Below are positions 38,896-41,578 of a stretch of 41,578 bases of DNA, in pieces (position 1 is the first letter of the stretch; every line of letters starts with the position of its first letter). The stretch is from positions 1-41,578 of the forward strand of contig JAYSWJ010000028.1 in NCBI GenBank assembly GCA_043718065.1, given 5' to 3'. The position numbers and the translations under genes were made by a program. Source of the DNA: JAAFIP01 sp043718065 (lineage in GTDB: Bacteria > Pseudomonadota > Gammaproteobacteria > Burkholderiales > Burkholderiaceae_C). Below the pieces are notes generated by a model. That model searched no databases, was not told the DNA's origin, and saw nothing but the letters and a program-made list of their open reading frames with translations.

Positions 38896-40271
38896 CCTTA
38901 GTTTCTTTTATCTTTACGCTGGCCGTGCTGATCGCTATTCACGAATACGGGCACTACCGTGTGGCCGTGGTGTGTGGGGTTAAAGTCATTAGATTTTCGG
39001 TGGGTTTTGGCAAACCACTATTGACTTGGAAGCCTAAAAAACAGCATCCCGGCCAAGATACAGAGTTCGTGTTGGCCATGTTCCCGCTGGGCGGCTACGT
39101 CAAAATGCTGGACGAGCGAGAAGCCCCGGTTCCGCCCGAGCTGCGCCATGTAGCGTTTAATACCCAGCCCTTAAAGTCCCGTGCCGCTATCGTGGTGGCA
39201 GGCCCAATGGCCAATTTACTCTTGGCGGTACTTTTGTATGCGGTGGTCAGCTGGATAGGCGGGCAAGAGCCACGCGCTATTTTGGCCAGTCCGCAAGTTT
39301 CATCTTTGGCCTACCAAGCAGGCTTGCGCGGAGGCGAGGAAGTGCAGCGCGCAGGTTTCGTGGGGGATACCTTGAAAATAGTAGAGTCGATGGAGGATGT
39401 GCGCTGGCTGACCACACAAGGCGCATTAGACAAGAAAGATGTTGTCTTGTCGCTGATGCCCAGAGGCAGCAATGAGGGCCGCGATGTCACTTTGCCGCTG
39501 GCCAGCCTGCATGTGCAAGAAGCTGACGCACAAATGTTTCGCAAAATTGGTGTGGGTGCTCCCTGGACCCAGGCGTCTATTGGCGAGCTGGTGCCCGGCG
39601 GTGCAGCTGCTACAGCAGGTTTGCTAAAAGACGATGTAGTGATCAGTGTGGATGGCGTCGCTATTTCGGATGGCATGCAACTGCGCGATGCTATCCGTGC
39701 CAGCGTACAAGGCGAATCGCCGGTTAAAAAAACTTGGCAAGTGCAAAGGCAAGGCAAGATGGTGTCGCTTGATGTCACGCCCACTGCCAGCAAAGAGGGC
39801 AGTGCGTGGGTAGGCAAAATTGGTGCTTACGTAGGCGCTATGCCGGAGATGATTGACATACGTTACGGGCCGCTGGACGGTTTGTGGCGTGGCGTGGTGA
39901 AAACTTGGGAAATATCAACGTTGACGCTTCGCATGATGGGCAAAATGGTCATCGGTGAAGCGTCGCTTAAAAACTTGAGTGGCCCGTTGACCATCGCCGA
40001 CGTGGCAGGCAAATCAGCCAGCTTAGGGCTGGTGCAATACCTTTTATTTTTGGCCTTGATCAGCGTCAGTTTAGGCGTGTTGAACTTGTTGCCGCTGCCA
40101 GTATTGGACGGTGGGCACCTCATGTATTATCTGTGGGAAGCAGTCACTGGCAAAGAAGTGACGCAATTGTGGCTAGAGAGGCTGCAACGCGGTGGCGTGG
40201 CCATACTTTTTGCCATGATGGGTGTTGCACTATTTAACGATATGAGCAGATTGTTCAAGCAGTTTTTTTAA
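38889..40271 (+). CDS. rseP: Site-2 metalloprotease RseP
   Basis: The 460-residue intramembrane zinc protease cleaves the anti-sigma factor RseA (and remnant signal peptides) in the envelope stress response. The zinc motif is H18-E19-x2-H22 (IHEYGHYRVAV) in the first membrane segment, the third ligand is D407 in PVLDGGHLMYY, and two PDZ regions lie between (about 115-300, with GELVPGGAAATAGLLKDDVV). The ATG lies inside the end of dxr, so translation is coupled. bamA follows after 46 bases. Confidence 0.96.
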   Translation: MLTLVSFIFTLAVLIAIHEYGHYRVAVVCGVKVIRFSVGFGKPLLTWKPKKQHPGQDTEFVLAMFPLGGYVKMLDEREAPVPPELRHVAFNTQPLKSRAAIVVAGPMANLLLAVLLYAVVSWIGGQEPRAILASPQVSSLAYQAGLRGGEEVQRAGFVGDTLKIVESMEDVRWLTTQGALDKKDVVLSLMPRGSNEGRDVTLPLASLHVQEADAQMFRKIGVGAPWTQASIGELVPGGAAATAGLLKDDVVISVDGVAISDGMQLRDAIRASVQGESPVKKTWQVQRQGKMVSLDVTPTASKEGSAWVGKIGAYVGAMPEMIDIRYGPLDGLWRGVVKTWEISTLTLRMMGKMVIGEASLKNLSGPLTIADVAGKSASLGLVQYLLFLALISVSLGVLNLLPLPVLDGGHLMYYLWEAVTGKEVTQLWLERLQRGGVAILFAMMGVALFNDMSRLFKQFF

Positions 40272-40317
40272 TGGTGCTTGCTGTAGGCGTGCACCAAGTC
40301 AAAGTATTTACCGGACT

Positions 40318-41578
40318 ATGAAAAATCAAATGAAGTACATGTCAAGCCGCTCAGCATGCGCGCTAGCCGCTTTGGCCTTTGTAGCGAACGCGTGGGCAGT
40401 TGAGCCATTTACAGTGAGTGACATACGTGTTGAGGGTCTGCAGCGTGTTGAGCCCGGTACAGTATTCGCGTCGCTGCCTTTTCGCGTGGGCGAGGCCTAT
40501 AGCGACGACAAGGGAACAGCCGCAATCCGTTCTTTGTTTGCGCTAGGCTTGTTCAAAGACGTACGTATTGATGTACAAGGCAACGTGCTCGTGGTTATCG
40601 TAGAAGAGCGGCCCACTGTGGCTGATGTCAGCTTTACGGGCACCAAAGAATTTGACAAAGAGGCTTTGACTAAATCACTTCGTGAGGTGGGCATTAACGA
40701 GGGCAGGCCATTTGACAAAGCGCTAGCTGACCGCGCAGAGCAAGAGCTTAAAAGGCAGTACATCAACCGCAGCTTGTACGGTGCAGAGATCGTCACTACG
40801 GTGACCCCTATTGAGCGCAACCGTGTAAATTTGAACTTCAACGTGGTTGAAGGCGATGTTGCAAAAATTAAAGAAATTCGCGTGGTGGGTGCCAAGGTGT
40901 TTAGCGAAAGCACCTTACTGGGGCTGTTTGATCAAGATACCAGCGGCTGGCTCAGCTGGTATACCAAAAGCGACCGTTATGCCCGCACTAAGCTCAATGC
41001 TGACTTGGAGTCACTGCGTTCTTACTACCTGACGCGCGGTTATTTGGAATTTAAGATTGACTCCACGCAAGTCGCCATATCTCCTGACAAGCAAGACATC
41101 ACGTTGACTATCAACATCACAGAGGGCGAGCGCTACTACGTGTCTGGCATCAAGCTAGAGGGCAACTACCTTAACCGTGATGATGAATTTAAAACACTTA
41201 TTACCATCAAGCCAGGTGAGCCGTATAACTCCGAGCAGTTAGCGCAAACGACCAAGGCGTTTAGCGACTATTACGGCACCTTTGGCTACGCATTCGCCCA
41301 AGTGCAAGCCAAGCCAGAAATTGACCGTGTCAACAACCGTGTGAGCTTTGTCATTCAAGGTGACCCTTCGCGCCGTGCCTATGTGCGCAAGATCAACATT
41401 GGTGGCAACGTACGAACCCGCGACGAGATCATTCGGCGCGAATTTCGCCAGTTTGAATCGAGCTGGTACGACGGTGACAAAATCAAGCTTTCGCGCGACC
41501 GCGTGGACCGCTTAGGCTATTTCAAAGAGGTCAACGTTGAGACAGTTGACGTACCGGGCGCGTCAGATCAAATTGATT
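40318..41578 (+). CDS. bamA: Outer membrane assembly factor BamA (N-terminal part)
   Basis: An open frame runs from ATG 40318 to the window end (420 codons) without a stop. It starts with a signal peptide (CALAALAFVANAWA, then VEPFTVSDIRVEGLQRV) and continues through POTRA domains: VGEAYSDDKGTAAIRSLFAL with GLFKDVRIDVQGN, VSFTGTKEFDKEAL, VVEGDVAKIKEIRVVGAKVF, and ITEGERYYVSGIKLEGNYL. BamA inserts beta-barrel proteins into the outer membrane; its own barrel lies beyond the window. Starts at the Met codons 40330 or 40339 are also possible. It follows rseP, its usual neighbour. Confidence 0.96.
   Translation, partial: MKNQMKYMSSRSACALAALAFVANAWAVEPFTVSDIRVEGLQRVEPGTVFASLPFRVGEAYSDDKGTAAIRSLFALGLFKDVRIDVQGNVLVVIVEERPTVADVSFTGTKEFDKEALTKSLREVGINEGRPFDKALADRAEQELKRQYINRSLYGAEIVTTVTPIERNRVNLNFNVVEGDVAKIKEIRVVGAKVFSESTLLGLFDQDTSGWLSWYTKSDRYARTKLNADLESLRSYYLTRGYLEFKIDSTQVAISPDKQDITLTINITEGERYYVSGIKLEGNYLNRDDEFKTLITIKPGEPYNSEQLAQTTKAFSDYYGTFGYAFAQVQAKPEIDRVNNRVSFVIQGDPSRRAYVRKINIGGNVRTRDEIIRREFRQFESSWYDGDKIKLSRDRVDRLGYFKEVNVETVDVPGASDQID

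Overview
The window looks like a chromosomal segment of a betaproteobacterium, most probably a member of the Comamonadaceae (Burkholderiales). This rests on the moderately GC-rich coding sequence, the gene order rpsB-tsf-pyrH-frr-uppS-cdsA-dxr-rseP-bamA, the DUF3422, DUF2237 and DUF6172-type proteins, and the density of short dispersed palindromic repeats between genes. No database search was possible, so names rest on recognised motifs and gene order. No tRNA, rRNA, CRISPR array, insertion sequence or phage gene was seen.

Layout. 1-2.3 kb: a degenerate repeat patch, an MFS transporter and a bactofilin. 2.3-4.6 kb: an acetolactate-synthase-like ThDP enzyme, then a 512-bp non-coding stretch with a very strong hairpin and a tandem repeat. 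4.6-6.8 kb (minus): nfeD, a paraslipin SPFH gene, DUF2237 and a DUF6172-like gene, probably one operon. 7.0-9.3 kb: an inducible-type arginine/lysine/ornithine decarboxylase. 9.5-15.2 kb: a dppABCDF peptide ABC transporter whose last gene, dppF, is frameshifted at a T7 run. 15.3-17.5 kb (minus): a DUF3422 membrane protein and fabI. 17.5-24.8 kb: yejABEF, a second peptide uptake system, followed by a tadA gene fused to a DhlA-like haloalkane dehalogenase. 24.8-27.9 kb: repeats, a possible small membrane protein, and a 7TM receptor with a degenerate GGDEF domain. 27.9-32.5 kb: an Old Yellow Enzyme divergent from an HxlR regulator, a DadA-type D-amino acid dehydrogenase and an amidase. 32.5 kb to the end: the housekeeping cluster for translation, isoprenoid and phospholipid synthesis and outer-membrane assembly; bamA runs off the window.

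The most unusual feature is a family of short dispersed repeats with the core CTGCTTGAGCAG. Six copies lie between genes, five of them just downstream of a stop codon and oriented with the gene. Three further copies lie inside protein-coding genes (yejF, dadA, dxr), all in the same orientation and the same reading frame, so each adds a peptide close to TQVNPAQAA. YejF also carries two copies of an unrelated palindrome, both read as RPELVEG. Together these resemble the in-frame palindromic elements known from Rickettsia genes, but built from extragenic repeats of a betaproteobacterium.
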